Source: Tubulanus polymorphus
Lineage: Eukaryota > Nemertea > Palaeonemertea > Tubulaniformes > Tubulanidae
NCBI RefSeq assembly: GCF_964204645.1
Contig: NC_134026.1
Location: forward strand, 19,734,650-19,798,649
Direction of reading: 5' to 3'
DNA length: 64,000 nt
The notes under the pieces are model-generated. The model had not been told where the DNA came from. It did not search any database and saw nothing but the letters and a program-made list of their open reading frames with translations. Each line of letters begins with the position of its first letter. Position 1 is the first letter of the stretch. The translations under genes were made by a program, and so were the position numbers. Of the stretch, positions 31,601 through 41,565 are shown in pieces.

Positions 31601-34044
31601 GCATACTGCATGGGTAATTGACTCGGTTATTAGGAGGCAGATACCTCCCTCCAATGACACCAGCCCTGTTATTATATCTATTGCAGTAAGACTCACTTGA
31701 CTAAATCATTATTTTGTCAGCTTTCCAAATGGAACTTTACACTTACTAAAATGAATTCAAAATATAAATTGGAAATGAATAGGGAAGTAGTGATGTAACG
31801 TTTTGACTCAATTCTATGAGCTATTTTCAAGATTGTCTTTGTTTTTCTTCATGATTGTCGATTTTTTCTTGAAACGAATTGTTGACATTGCCTATGGAAA
31901 CCGAGGGTTCGGCAGTATTTCTATACCCTCCGTTTGTTATTTCAGTAACCGGTGCTAGCTTTATTGTATTCAATGGTGCTTTGAAAACGAGTTCGGGATT
32001 GACGGCGAAGTCGAGTATTGTCGAGGACGGTTTGATGGTGCAGATCACCGGCGAGTCGATGATCTCGTTGAAACAAAATCTACGTGACATGAAAGACTTT
32101 CAAATCACGTGCGGCAATATCGAATCGGCCGTTCCCGACGAGACCGTTCACGTACAGTGGGTCGACGACGATAAGAACGTCAATATTGGGTGCGTAGATA
32201 CTCACGAAAAATGCCCCCAGATTGCAGAAATATCGTGAAATTTAACTATTTCTATCAACTCCAGGTTCAAAGACAGTTTTCTCTCAACTGAAATCGAGAA
32301 CTATTGAATTGGGTAAAAAGGCCAGTTGCAATGTCATGCCTTGTAGGCACGATGGTCCAAGTTTTTCATGTAGTGGTCTCGTCCGTCCAGAGTTCATTGG
32401 CAGATCTTGCCCGTAGATATGCCCCTGGTAGTTTACGAATGTTTTATCTGACTGTTTGTTATAGAATCAAGAGCCCGATCGATGGAATGCTGATGAATGG
32501 CGTCAACAGTGTTCATATACATAACGCAACTGATTATGTCGGAGAGAAGAGAACTATACGTTGGACGGAAGTGTTTTTCATTCAGGTACCGAAGTGTTAA
32601 CATCCTAAGCCAGCATTTGTAGAAAGAAATTCCATGGGCTAGATTTCGGTTAAAAATTCTTGTGTTAGAAAAGGTCAGAGGCGAGTTACACAGTTAAAGC
32701 CTGTTTTGAACGTTAACCTATCTTTCTAACAACTTTGACCACTTAATGACTGAGCATCCTTCACTAGGAAATAGGTATTTCTACTAAATTGATGAATTTT
32801 TCAACTTTTCAGGTAGAAGATTCGGGTAATTCTCGTTGCGAGCCAGTTGACTTGAGTCGGTTAGCCGAGATGCTCGCGAAAGCTGCATGCATCGCTCTCG
32901 TGCCACGGTTGAACAACTTGAAGGACACAAACATTCACAAGCTCGGCTTGCGTGTCACTATCGCCGCTGAACAGGTATTTCAAAAGTTTGAAAAATGCGT
33001 ACATATCTTTGATAGCACTCAGTGGGTCAAACTCAAGGAATAAAAAAGTTTGTTTTGAATAAAAGGGATTTTTAAGACAAAAGGATACTAGATTCACTTT
33101 TCTACTCAGAGAGTTCGTTATAGTTATAGTTATAATGACTATAAAAATGATCTTTCTATAATGCTCAATGCTGCCAATCTGCTTGCGGTGCTTTCCAGAT
33201 ATACTTCCATTAGTTGGTATAATTGCACGCAGCCCATATCTCGAATTGTGTTTCAGATATCTCTCTCTGGTGAAATGTAACACCAGCGGAGCTAAGTCTA
33301 TTAATTTTTTCCTGGGATCGATTTTTTTTGGGAAAAAGAAGACTTTTTAGCAATCCTTCAATAGAGTGTAAAATGGATATAAAAATGACGGTTTATTCAG
33401 ACTGCAAGGTTTCATTGTCGTATTGAGACCAAATTGAGGTATCTATGTGGTCAAAAGATGAAAAGAAATATCTTGCCTGGGGACACATCAATATGTACAG
33501 GTTCGAATCAATCCCTGTCTTCCCAGATTTGAAAGCTCCAACAACTCGCCTTTGCCACAGTATTGTCGAAAGAGCTAATTTTATTGATTAATCCTTTCAG
33601 TGCATCTACATGGCAGTGCGATGTATAAATTGTTTGACATAGCTAATACACCATATCAGGGTGTATTGATATTGTCAGAAATTAGTTGTTATTCGTATTT
33701 AAAGATCGCAGGACCTGTCAAACATGATGAAATATCAGCAACTAGTGATACACCGCAGGGCGGTGTAGATGCACTATAGCGGTATGCCTGTTATTCAACA
33801 TGCTAAGGTGGAATTTCTAAAAAATTTCAGATCCCCAGCACTAGTCAGCACTGAAAGTGTTTTAAAAGAAAAAATGTATTTGTTTATATAGGTCGGCTAT
33901 GAAATCGGTGCCAACGGAGAGAAACTGCCGTCCGCTTACATGAACGAATTGGACAACGAACTCATTCCGGTCATTCACAACGCCGCGTCGAACAACAACG
34001 ACAACCCGGTGACGTTGGAGCTTGTGTTTCACATACTCGAATGA
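13536..34044 (+). CDS. ZFYVE9: SARA / ZFYVE9 orthologue (FYVE endosomal Smad anchor), complete, 17 exons
   Basis: Exons: 13536-13587, 14502-16511, 17080-17291, 17674-17776, 22337-22480, 24173-24334, 26133-26243, 28713-28766, 29149-29217, 29609-29773, 29996-30220, 30786-30973, 31261-31411, 31946-32189, 32465-32585, 32813-32974, 33892-34044. All are in phase, giving about 1441 aa (human SARA is about 1425). The N-terminus [17 protein letters not shown] matches SARA/endofin. Exon 2 encodes about 670 acidic, Ser/Asn-rich residues ending in a Gln run. FYVE domain, residues ~728-790: W-x2-[12 protein letters not shown], and RVCQMC, with all eight zinc cysteines. Smad-binding region ~793-840: [22 protein letters not shown]1-docking-like KNVMF at 849-853. 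C-terminal SARA domain from ~950 to the end, including [20 protein letters not shown]. The protein anchors Smad2/3 to TGF-beta receptors on PI3P-rich early endosomes. It could be pro-orthologous to ZFYVE9 and ZFYVE16; the Smad-binding region favours ZFYVE9. The exon-4 donor (gttcgt) is weak. Confidence 0.95.
13994..14376 (+). mobile_element. Family C MITE, copy 1, carrying a nested family B foldback
   Basis: The ends are TTAACCCTTTCAAGG (left) and GATGCACTGAAAGGGTTAA (right), an inverted repeat including TTAA. Internal words GTTTGACAGGTGCTGCCGTC and CACTGCAGTGTAGATGCAC are shared with copies at 21700-21992, 24497-24870 and 33588-33864. The segment 14026-14136 is a second, inserted hairpin element. 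It lies in ZFYVE9 intron 1. TTAA at both ends suggests a piggyBac-like target preference (inference). Confidence 0.78.
14026..14136. mobile_element. Family B foldback, nested in the family C MITE
   Basis: The left arm TGGGCCCAGTTTCACAAAAA continues GGTTTAACTCTTAAATCGAT; the right arm ATCGATTAAGGCCTTAATCC ends TTTTCGTGAAACTGGGCCCC. The arms pair nearly throughout. It sits between AGTGCTGG and GATAATTTGA of the host MITE. Confidence 0.8.
16512..17079. other. ZFYVE9 intron 2
   Basis: 568 bp. Nothing beyond splice signals (donor gtgagt, acceptor ttttcag) is recognised. Confidence 0.6.
17292..17673. other. ZFYVE9 intron 3
   Basis: 382 bp separating the two halves of the FYVE finger after ...HHCRACGK. 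It contains a short local direct repeat: GCCAAGCTGTAACAAAAATTGCCA near 17410 and GCCAAGCTATAACAAAAATTGCCA near 17466. No other feature is seen. Confidence 0.6.
17843..18028. repeat. Inverted-repeat element ending TATAGAGGTCTTGCA
   Basis: TATAGAGGTCTTGCA at about 17844 is mirrored by TGCAAGACCTCTATAA at about 18013-18028. A related tip (GTGCAAGACCTCTATGG) occurs at 63346-63364. It is MITE-sized and non-coding, in ZFYVE9 intron 4. Confidence 0.6.
18247..18367. repeat. Small foldback with GTTGCTCGAAAGTTA / AGCAATTGG ends
   Basis: The left arm CAGGGGCCTGTTGCTCGAAA and GTTTACCGGTGAATA pair imperfectly with TATCCACCGGTTACCAACC and TCTGAGCAATTGGCTCC. A half-copy with GGAGCCAGTTGCTCAAAAGTTAACC lies at 43258-43340, inside the GPCR pseudogene insertion. 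It directly abuts the larger foldback at 18379. Confidence 0.55.
18379..19101. mobile_element. 723-bp foldback element made of E2F-like palindromes, ATGA TSD
   Basis: The ends CTATGGTGGCTGATAAGG and CCACCATAG are inverted, and homology of the arms continues inward through GCGTAAAATTCCTGGTATG, AACGCCAAAACG and beyond. Both arms carry repeated modules: palindromes TTTTGGCGCGCCAAAAC or TTTTGGCG(G)nGCGCCAAAAC, separated by TTTCAGAGAAAATTGGACG. The 4-bp word ATGA flanks both ends (18375-18378, 19102-19105). The long open frames crossing it on both strands (near 18330-18800 and 18790-19060) are by-products of the repeats. It lies in ZFYVE9 intron 4. Confidence 0.85.
19106..20908. other. ZFYVE9 intron 4, middle part
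   Basis: No gene or clear repeat recognised in this 1.8-kb stretch; only short simple tracts such as the GATGATGATAACGACAACAA run near 19446. Confidence 0.5.
20909..21020. repeat. Family A foldback element, copy 3 (best preserved)
   Basis: The left arm GGGCCCGGTTTTATAGACTA continues GTATTACCTTTAACC. The right arm GGTTAAAGGTAATACCAG continues TCTATAAAACCGGGCCC. The ends are perfectly complementary for about 20 bases, with a short loop around ATTTTCAATTGAG. It is the reference copy for the family in this window. Confidence 0.88.
21700..21992 (+). mobile_element. Family C MITE, copy 2 (without the nested element)
   Basis: It starts TATCCCTTTCAGTGCTGACT and ends GCGGTGTAGACGCGCTGAAAG. Internal words GTTTGACAGTAGCTGCC and CATTGAATAGTGGGCATAC match the other copies. 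At the site where copies 1 and 3 hold the family B hairpin, this copy reads AGTGCTGGAGATAATAT without interruption. Confidence 0.75.
22514..22598 (+). repeat. (TA)n microsatellite
   Basis: About 80 bp of alternating TA with a single TTTA interruption, beginning roughly 33 bp after the donor of ZFYVE9 exon 5. Confidence 0.95.
24497..24870 (+). mobile_element. Family C MITE, copy 3, with nested family B foldback
   Basis: It runs from AAACCCGTTCAATGCC to GATGCACTGAAAAGGGTTAA, with shared internal words GTTTGACAAGTGTCGCC and GGTGATGCGGTGTACTAG. The nested hairpin TGGGCCCAGTTTCACAAAAGG...CCTTTTTGTGTAACTGGGCCC occupies 24538-24629, at the same internal position as in copy 1. It lies in ZFYVE9 intron 6. 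Confidence 0.75.
24885..24985. repeat. Family D repeat unit
   Basis: A single unit with TCTTAAGACTTGTTTTAAG, GTTATTAGATTGGTTATAGAA, TTAGACTGGTCTTAAAT and AAGCCATGACTGTG, matching the tandem copy at 2115-2440. It sits immediately after the family C copy. Confidence 0.65.
25321..25516. repeat. MITE-like element with GGTTCACAGTTCCCGCAG ends
   Basis: GGTTCACAGTTCCCGCAGT at the left is mirrored by AACTGCGGGAACCGTGAA at the right (one or two mismatches) over about 195 bp. The interior is CCC/GGG- and AAATT-rich and non-coding. It lies in ZFYVE9 intron 6. Confidence 0.65.
26317..27342. mobile_element. Composite mariner/pogo-like inverted-repeat element with nested insertions
   Basis: The left end GGTGAAACCTCTCTATAGTG follows a TA. 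The right part contains TTCACTATAGGGAGGTGTTC and GGAGGTTTCACTG, with another TIR-like unit (TTCACTATTCGCTATAGAG) at 27212-27232. GTGAAACCTC...TATAGTG ends resemble Tc1/mariner-pogo non-autonomous elements (from memory of the type). A family E element sits inside at 26396-26610. The stretch 26765-27180 contains recurring CGCACACGG/ACAAAA words. No transposase is seen. It lies in ZFYVE9 intron 7. Confidence 0.55.
26396..26610. repeat. Family E foldback (GGCCCGAGCCAAAT), copy 1
   Basis: GCTGCAATCACACAAGTTTT at the left and TGATCACGGCTTATG at the right bracket repeated TTGGCCCGAG/CTCGGGTCTG and CCGGGCCAAAT words that fold back on each other. A longer relative is at 38529-39040. Confidence 0.65.
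27655..27976. mobile_element. GCGAC-rich foldback element
   Basis: A 21-bp perfect inverted repeat (GGGCGTAGGTCGGCCTTGCG, plus one base) occupies 27664-27684 and 27948-27968, with imperfect complementarity extending outward to about 27655 and 27976. The interior is packed with TTGCGAC, CTGCGAC, CAGCGAC and GTCGC words in both orientations. Its CpG-rich composition stands out from the AT-rich intron around it. It is non-coding, in ZFYVE9 intron 7. Confidence 0.82.
30262..30501 (-). mobile_element. CAGGG...TGGCC MITE, copy 2
   Basis: CAGGGCCTCCACTGGCC at the left and ACGTGGCCATCCTG at the right are diverged inverted ends. The interior shares the AAATCAGGGAAAA, AACTCAGGGAATTTGG and AATGAATGAATT words with the copy at 5915-6222 in reverse. 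It lies in ZFYVE9 intron 11. Confidence 0.55.
33588..33864 (-). mobile_element. Family C MITE, copy 4 (reverse, without the nested element)
   Basis: On the minus strand it reads CTTTCAGTGCTGACTAGTGC, TGTTTGACAGGTCCTGCG, and ends GTAGATGCACTGAAAGGATTAA. At the family B insertion site it reads AGTGCTGGGGATCTGAAA, uninterrupted. It lies in ZFYVE9 intron 16, about 30 bp from the last exon. Confidence 0.72.
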
Positions 34045-34891
34045 CGACTGCCGCCGCTGCCAGAGCGCGATGATAATGGCGTCGACGCGGCGCCCCTTTA
34101 AACGATGTCTTTCATGTAAAAAAAATATACAGCAATATGTATAGATATCAGACTGCTTCGGATTCGCTCGACGTTTCGCCGGGTTACGATCGGATTTGCT
34201 CACGAACGGCGGAAATGTCGGATTTGTACATGCTTTACACACGTATGCACGTAAAAGGGTCTTGCGCACTTTTTCGACGGGGTTACGGCATATTAGCGAT
34301 TTACATCGAAGTTCGTAAATCCCCCGATTATCTCTCGTCGTTACTGATCGGCAAATAGACTAAGACGTTACGCGCAAGGCCGCTATAAAACCGGCGGTAC
34401 ATATTTGTTTTCACTGGTATTGCTGAATACGAGTCGACTTTCTGATTAAGAAAGTCTCCGTACGCACAGTTTGGTTTCATTCGCGAGAATGATTATTGTT
34501 TCGGTAAAACCATAGTCAAATACAAGACCTAGACCCCCGCTGTTCATAGGCCGGGTTGATCATTAACAACTAACCTTCGACCTCGGTTAATACCGCCGTA
34601 ACGACGAGAAACCATGTATTAGATATGCTGATTTTTCAAAATTCCCTGGACCCTGTCTATGAAACTTTTAGCCAATTTCTTTTCAATTGGTTCTTATGGC
34701 CAATCTAATAAGTCTTATAGTTTTAAGAGGATTTTTTATGTAAACGTGTCACTGAACCCCTGTGTTGTAAACACATGTGTCTCCCGTGTATCCATTTACA
34801 TGTACGCTTCAAGGCCAGTAAATGCATGTATAGTTATTACTTACCCGTACTCGAGAAACAAAATTTCATATCTACTGGATTGAAAATACAT

Positions 34892-35050
34892 ACTACAGCC
34901 AAACCCGCTTAATCCGGATCAGCTTAATCCGGATTTTAGTCATAATAATTCAGTTAATATACAAGAAATGACTTATAATCGGATTTCCCGTGAACCGGAT
35001 GAATTTTGTTGGTCCCAAATGATCTGAATTAAGCGGATTCTACTGTGGTT
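34892..35050. mobile_element. Short pogo/Tigger-like MITE
   Basis: CAGCCAAACCCGCTTAATCC at the left (after a TA) is mirrored by AATTAAGCGGATTCTACTG at the right. Internal CCGGATTTTAGTCATAAT and ATAATCGGATTTCCC words also pair. At about 155 bp it is non-autonomous. The assignment rests on the end sequence style only. Confidence 0.55.
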
Positions 35051-36404
35051 GAGTACGTCTGATATTGGACTTGCATGAATATTATGCCTGTTATATTACT
35101 ATGTATATCATTTTGTGCCAGATTTTTAATCCACGATAAATTTTCTGCTCATATGAATGGTGAAATTGTTAGATGAGCGAGTGTTATTAGTTGTTGAAAA
35201 TGAGGACCATATGCCTAGTAGTAAGACATTGCCGAGTAATATCTACATTCTTAGCCTCCCACATCGATAAATTGGGCAAATCGTGGCTTGATTTTAATTC
35301 ATTATTCTAAGATTTTGAAAAAATTAGCATCAGTTTTGATTGAATCTCATAAGAAATCCTATTGCTGCCTGGTGGATCCTCATTTTCCACAAGTGGAATT
35401 CTCAATTGCAGAGTCCTAGTTTTACGTTGAGTTGTTGTTGCGTTGATAGACAGTTGTTGAAATTTTGCCTGTATAGAATACCTTTCAAATGCGTAATCTA
35501 CCATTCCAAAAACAGCAGTTAAATGGACCTAATTCCAATACCTTTTACCAATCATACTCTATGATTTGTCATCGTTCTTTTTCAATTGTTAGGGTTCACA
35601 TGTTTTCAGGATTATTACCTTGGACACGAAACAAATTGATTATGAATACAAGATATTCAAAAATTCATCATCAAGACTTTCACTTAGATAGAGTAAATAT
35701 GTCTGAAGGGGATTGATTGATATCTGCAACATCCGTTGGAGCACTTTCATATTTTCCACTTAATGCAGCAGTCAGTGACAATCCTGTACGATCCACCCAG
35801 CCCCCACTGGAAAAATCTGGACATGTCAATGTCTGCGAAATAGGTCAAAATATGAGTGAATCTGCTCCGAATAAGCCAAGTCGACTGTGTATAAAGTTTT
35901 GAATGAAAATGCTTTCCGAAAAAGCTTTGTAAAATGCAGCAATCCAAGATGACATCACTAGTCGTTAGCAAATCTAATGTTAGTGATAAAAAATCATGTT
36001 CACTGATAAGCGAGTTTACCGTTAATGTGATCATGAACTAGGTCTGAATGAGTTAGCGCATTGCTCGAATACTGGATGTACGTGTGAAATACAGAAAAAG
36101 CAGTTGATATTTTGTTATTATGGAAAAACTATTTATTTCTGATAAGGCAGTGGATATTATGTCGTCTCGGCATTATCATGATTGGTTAATGACGTTGCGC
36201 ATTAAGGTGCTTGACTTCATGAAAATTTGAGGAAGCGATGCGAGAAAACAGAGCAGAAAATTCAGTATTCAAACCTGCAGCGAGCATATTGCTAGCACAA
36301 TCTAGACAACAGAGTTGTAAACTGTTGAACATTTTGACTATCTATTGGCCTATAATTCTGATCCTAACCCTAACCCTCTCCTAATCCTTATCCTAGTTAT
36401 AGTA

Positions 36405-36416
36405 ATATTATTATTA

Positions 36417-36488
<72 letters not shown>
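36405..36488 (+). repeat. (ATT)n microsatellite
   Basis: Roughly 25 ATT units with a few interruptions, preceded by a short CCTAACCCTAACCC run. Confidence 0.95.
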
Positions 36489-37142
36489 GTATATGCACAA
36501 TGTTACCTACCTATTGTATCAACCTTCCACTACACATGACACATGTGCTCATTCATCCAATTGTCATTGGTGATGTACGCAAGAAATGTACCCTACCCGA
36601 CGAAAACTTTACCACTGCTTGTGTACATACAACATGCTAATTGCCCAAAGCTAATTTTTTAATTAGAATTTGTATAATTTGCCTCTTAAGTAATAGTACA
36701 TTTGAATCAGATTTTTATATTTTCTTGTCTCGGAAAAGGGAAGTTGGGTTTTGTTAATTTGTAAATTTAGGGCTTCTTAAGCCTTGAGGATGCTTAGGGT
36801 CGGAATATTTTTGGATTACTTGATTTTACTACGATGTTAAGTGGAATTCATATCAATTCACATTCTAGACTCATCTCTATATTATGCTTGCAATGCTCCA
36901 AAAATCGGTTATCTATTGTTCCTTGGCTGATAATATGTTACAAAGTCATATAATATAATGAAAACCATTTAATTTGCTATGTGATTCACAGTATTTTGAC
37001 CTACTTAAAAATTTTGAGATTAATATGATTTTATTACTGTACATGTCCCTATAACAGATAGTGGGTTGGATTTAGGATGTTCAGATGCCTTTGATTACCC
37101 TCGCTGCTTAATAGCTTCAAAGGTCATACATTGATTATAATT

Positions 37143-37470
37143 GGTTCTTGGGCTTCCGTAACGAGACCCATATTTTCGTACTGTCTCTGTCTGTGTGTCT
37201 GTCTTTCAGCTACTTAGCACCGTTAATAGCAGGTCGATCTTGATGAAACTTGGGTACAATGTTAGTATGAGGGCCTGGTTGTGAAGTGCAAAAAATTGGC
37301 CCAGTGCACCACCTAGCGACAGAACTAGACACTAAACTATATTTGTCAGCGACATGACCTTGAAGATGACCTCATAACTGAGGAACTGAGTTGAAATTCA
37401 AAAAGTTGACAAAATTTCACTATCGGCCCTAGATAACTCTAGACAACATATCGAAAATGCAATGGGAACT
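37143..37470. repeat. Family F dispersed repeat, copy 2
   Basis: TGGGCTTCCGTAACGAGACC, CGTACTGTCTCTGTCTGTG, GGTCGATCTTGATGAAACTT, CAATGTTAGTATGAGG and GTCAGCGACATGACC are in the same order as at 4685-5135. Confidence 0.65.
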
Positions 37471-38528
37471 AAGGCCTGTCCAAACGTGTATCACAGTGAT
37501 AACAAATTCAACGAGCCTGAGCTCGAGAACTGTTGTCGCCTATGGCTTGTTCTGATTTATTGATCACATTAAAGCCTGGCGCAAAGTCAGTGAAATTCTT
37601 GTGTTGAGGTTTTAGCTCATATGATGAAAAACTATTCCAGTGAGTAGACCGTTCACTCCGCAATGCTTCAGACTGTTACTAATAATTGCCTCAGATTGTG
37701 CCCCGGACAAAACATTTAAAATTTTCTCACTCGCCCCAATTCATCGTTATAACGACCAATCCTTGCTCTGATTACCGTGAAATTCGCGTGCCTGGGAGAG
37801 AATATATCGGATCCGAGCCAAGCAGAGTCTACAGTATCCAACACCGATAGTTTTGCCTACAGTCAAGAATGAAAGACTTACTTCCTTAATCCTCTTTATC
37901 CCTACCGGGACATAAGGCCATGATGAACTACTTCCACTTGGACCGGTCCTTAGCTGTGTGTTGAGCTTGGTCCCAGATAAGACCAGTTGAAGACAGTTCA
38001 GTGGTGATGGTGCGTCTCCGTGTGGTTTTGGGGCGGCCACGACTACGTCTACCATCTTCAAAAGTGAATGAAGACTCAAAATATTGTCAGCGACGTAAAC
38101 AAGTGAGATTTTTCGTAAGTTTACTGATACCTCCACTTTGTGATCGGAGAATATTATTGTAGTGCCTTTCCGATGTATGAACTTGTGATAGTATGAGCAT
38201 TCTGAACTCCTTGGACTTGGTTGAACGAGGGGTTAAGTAAGCAATAGCGACAAAACCCAGGAATTTTGAGTTTAACCTTCAAGAAAATCTGGGTCGTGCC
38301 GGTCGGACCGGTAATCAAGTGCCGTATTTTTCTCTGAAATTTTATGAAATTATGTTCACGATGTTTTGGTGTCGAGAAAGTTTCAGAAATTTTTTGTTTC
38401 GAAGGTATTCACTATTCAACATTCAGGTGATTGTGCACAAAATTTCCACTCATTTTTAAAAGTATGATGTGCTCAATTTTGTGCTAGGCATTCCAAACAT
38501 GAACTCTAAAAATTGAATCGTTTTATTA

Positions 38529-39040
38529 GACTCCACAGCTGCGATCACACAAACGTTTTAGGCCCGGGCCAAATAAGGGCCAGGAACAAGCGTTCATATG
38601 GGTGCCAATTGGGCCCGTGCCTATTTGGCCCGATTAGAAACGAACCAGGCCCACGAGCTTAATTGAGGCACAGGTCAAATTATCGTAATTTGCAACTGGT
38701 TCTGGAATTGTCTCACTACGCTTTGCTTAAGAGTGGTTTGTATGAGAACCCAAATTTGGCCCGGAACAACTGTTCACACGGGTGCCAAATGGGCCCGAGC
38801 CTGTTGGGACCGGGCCAAATTTGGCCCGAACCAAATTTTAGCACCGGACAAATGATTGCGTTTGAATTGCAACCGGCACTGGAAATGATCCACTCCGCTT
38901 TGTTTGAGCATTGTTTAGTGTCGAGTGAATGGTTTGCGTGTGAACCCGCTCTCTGATTAGGCACGGGCCAAATTTGGCCCGAGCCTGATCCGTGCCAATT
39001 TGACCTGGGCCAAATCGTCTCCGTTTGATCGCGGCTATAG
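38529..39040. mobile_element. Family E foldback (GGCCCGGGCCAAAT), copy 2
   Basis: The left end AGCTGCGATCACACAAACG and right end CGTTTGATCGCGGCTATAG are inverted. Between them TTGGCCCG, GGGCCAAAT and GGGTGCCAA(A/T)TGGGCCCG recur several times in both directions. The interior is partly duplicated (38550-38680 resembles 38750-38900). Confidence 0.72.
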
Positions 39041-39888
39041 TTGGATTAGAGCTGAGAGCTGTTGAAAGAAACACTTTTCAATTTAGAAGTGACCACATCC
39101 CCTAATGGTCATCATTAGTTACATCATCGGGCAGGTGGTTATCGTCAGGAGTGACCACGTCCTACGGTATATTCCTTGATGGCCTTCCATCTTGATGGTC
39201 ATAAAAATTACTTCATCAGACTTCACTCCATTAGTCTTGACTCGCTGTCAATTCACAATAGAACTGTTTGTCAAATCTTGGAGTAATCAGAGGTTAATTC
39301 AGTCTGATTACTCCAAGGTCAAATACATGCTTCTCGCTCCCGTTCTGTGTTTTACGGCATTAAGAAAATACACACGAAAACATGTTACTCGCCCAGTATT
39401 GTGATAAGAAAATCCACGAAAACCTGAGGCGTTTTCTTTGAGGCAGCCCGATGTAAAAGTGATAATGAAAACCTACTTGCCCTTATGAAAATATACTTGT
39501 CCTGGGCAATCGGACAACTGCATAGATCGGAACCTGAATAATGTCATATGTCATGTCATATCTGGCATTTGTATTTGCTTGATCAACTAAATCGACGTAA
39601 AACCAAAGCGTAGATCAGTCGCCTCGCGAAAACGCCTCCTGTCATTTGGGACCAATGAAATTGCTCCATTTTTGTTTTATCCTCAAAAATATCATAAAAC
39701 CTCTATAAACGAAAAAATCTGTGGATCATATGTTGTTGACGGTGACTGTAGATATCAAGGTTTTAATGTGTTTTTAAATTGTGCAAATTCCCATGTATTA
39801 AATATGTTTCTGTTGCCAAAACGATTTGTAATGATTATAAGAGGAGAAACACTGTTTGTTGAAAAATATATAAATAAAGATATATTCG

Positions 39889-39908
39889 ATTATTAATTAT
39901 TATTATCA

Positions 39909-39939
<31 letters not shown>

Positions 39940-39947
39940 TGTTTATT
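39889..39947 (+). repeat. (TTA)n microsatellite
   Basis: A run of TTA/ATT units with minor interruptions. Confidence 0.9.
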
Positions 39948-40354
39948 ATTGTATTCGGGATAATTGAGAATGTACCATATAAGCCACATCTGTTTTCTAT
40001 GCTTGACTGAAAATTGTAATATATCGCGAGAAATCTTGTCTAGTCTGACTGTATGAAATAATTTCCTGAAGAATAGAATGATAATAAAAAAACACAATAT
40101 TTACTGGTTGGTTTAGAATGATATTTGCTTTATTTTCTTTTTTCTTGTCGTTTCATAGGCGATTCTCAAACTTTGGGGCATTTTGTACGCCTTTTGCCTG
40201 AAAAGTTGATTTTGTTGTATTGGCGTGGACTTAGCTCTTAATTCAAGCAGATCCCGCAGCGAGATGTTTTTTTTTTTCAATTTATCGGACCCGGTTGGGG
40301 AATGAGAAACGAGGTATGATCTTGTTGCCTAATCTATAGATTTTACTGATTTTT

Positions 40355-41565
40355 AGCCCACTTGGGACATTAGTCCCAGCGGGCTATTGCGCTCACTTTT
40401 CGTCTGTTGTCCATCCGTTTACCTTAAACACATCTTCAGCCTAAAAACTTGCCCTGTCAGAATCAAGATGGCTGACTGGCAGCCATTGTTGTCCGCCAAA
40501 ATCAGCACTTTTTACACATTTTTGAACATTTTGAGGGAAATTGATTAATTAACTTGATCTGTCTTATATATTTGAATCCCCCAAGGGCCCATCAGCATAA
40601 GAAAAATTGGGTCGATCGGAGTCAAGATGGCCGTCCTATGACCTTTTTAGTGCCCAAAAATGTAAATTTTGGCCGAAATTCTGAGTCCTGTAGCTTCCTA
40701 CTGGTTTGCCATTTCTCATTGCAATTTGTGATGGGTATTCTTTGGAAAGGGATGTTTTATACCTGAGACAGGTATTGTTGATCAGCCAATTATGGCGCAA
40801 TTGGCGGCCATCTTGGCGTCATCAGTACTCATTCGTAGGTGGCAAAAAGTTGAATAATACATGGCATTGAATAATACAATAACTTAGTATTTCTATATTA
40901 TATTTGTATCTACGCATATTTTGTTACCACAATCGATTGCAAAGATGTAGCTCATGACATCGTCTATTTTTGTGGTGAGTTTCAAGGAAATTAGTTATTC
41001 TATATGGTCACCAGGGGGCGTTGAATAGTAGAATTACTTAGTATTTCCTTATTAGATTGGTACCTAGGGATATTTTGTTACCATGATCAATTGCAAAGTT
41101 GTAGTTCATGACATGATCTACGATTGTGGTGAGTTTCAAGGTCATTGGGTTTTGCATATGGTCACCAGGGGGCGTTGAATAGTAGAATAACTTAGTATTT
41201 CCTTATTAGATTGGTACCTAGGGATATTTTGTTACCATGATCTATTGCAAAGTTGTAGTTCATGACATGATCTACGATTGTGGTGAGTTTCAAGGTCATT
41301 GGGTTTTGCATATGGTCACCAGGGGGCGTTGAATAGTAGAATAACTTAGTATTTCCATATCAAATTGGTAACGAGGCATATTTTGTTATCACAATCAATT
41401 ACAAAATCATAGCTTCTGACATATTCTATGATTGTGGTGAGTTTCAAGGTCATTGGTTTTTGTATATGGTCACCAGGGGGCGTTGAATATTGAAATTGTT
41501 AGATTGTTGAGCATTTGAAACCGCACTTCCCAAGTGGGCATGGTGTCCCTGGACCCCTAGTTGTA
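40355..41565 (+). mobile_element. Family G dispersed element with a 154-bp tandem core
   Basis: The left part reads AGCCCACTTGGGACATTAGT, GGGCTATTGCGCTCACTTTT and CAAGATGGCTGACTGGCAGCC. The core (about 40860-41500) has about 3.7 tandem units at intervals of 154, 153 and 155 bp (landmark GAGTTTCAAGG at 40977, 41131, 41284, 41439), each with ATGGTCACCAGGGGGCGTTG. The right end TTCCCAAGTGGGCATGG partly mirrors the left end. Fragments occur at 10775-10995 and 49246-49460. The architecture recalls the tandem-core 'pearl' type of bivalve non-autonomous elements, but that is structural resemblance only. Confidence 0.7.

Noticed and set aside
36345-36539. Leucine-rich open frame (poly-Leu)
   Set aside because: It is a translation of the (ATT)n microsatellite.
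37747-38136. 129-codon minus-strand ORF as a gene
   Set aside because: No motif or splice context, and the composition resembles surrounding repeat-rich intergenic DNA.
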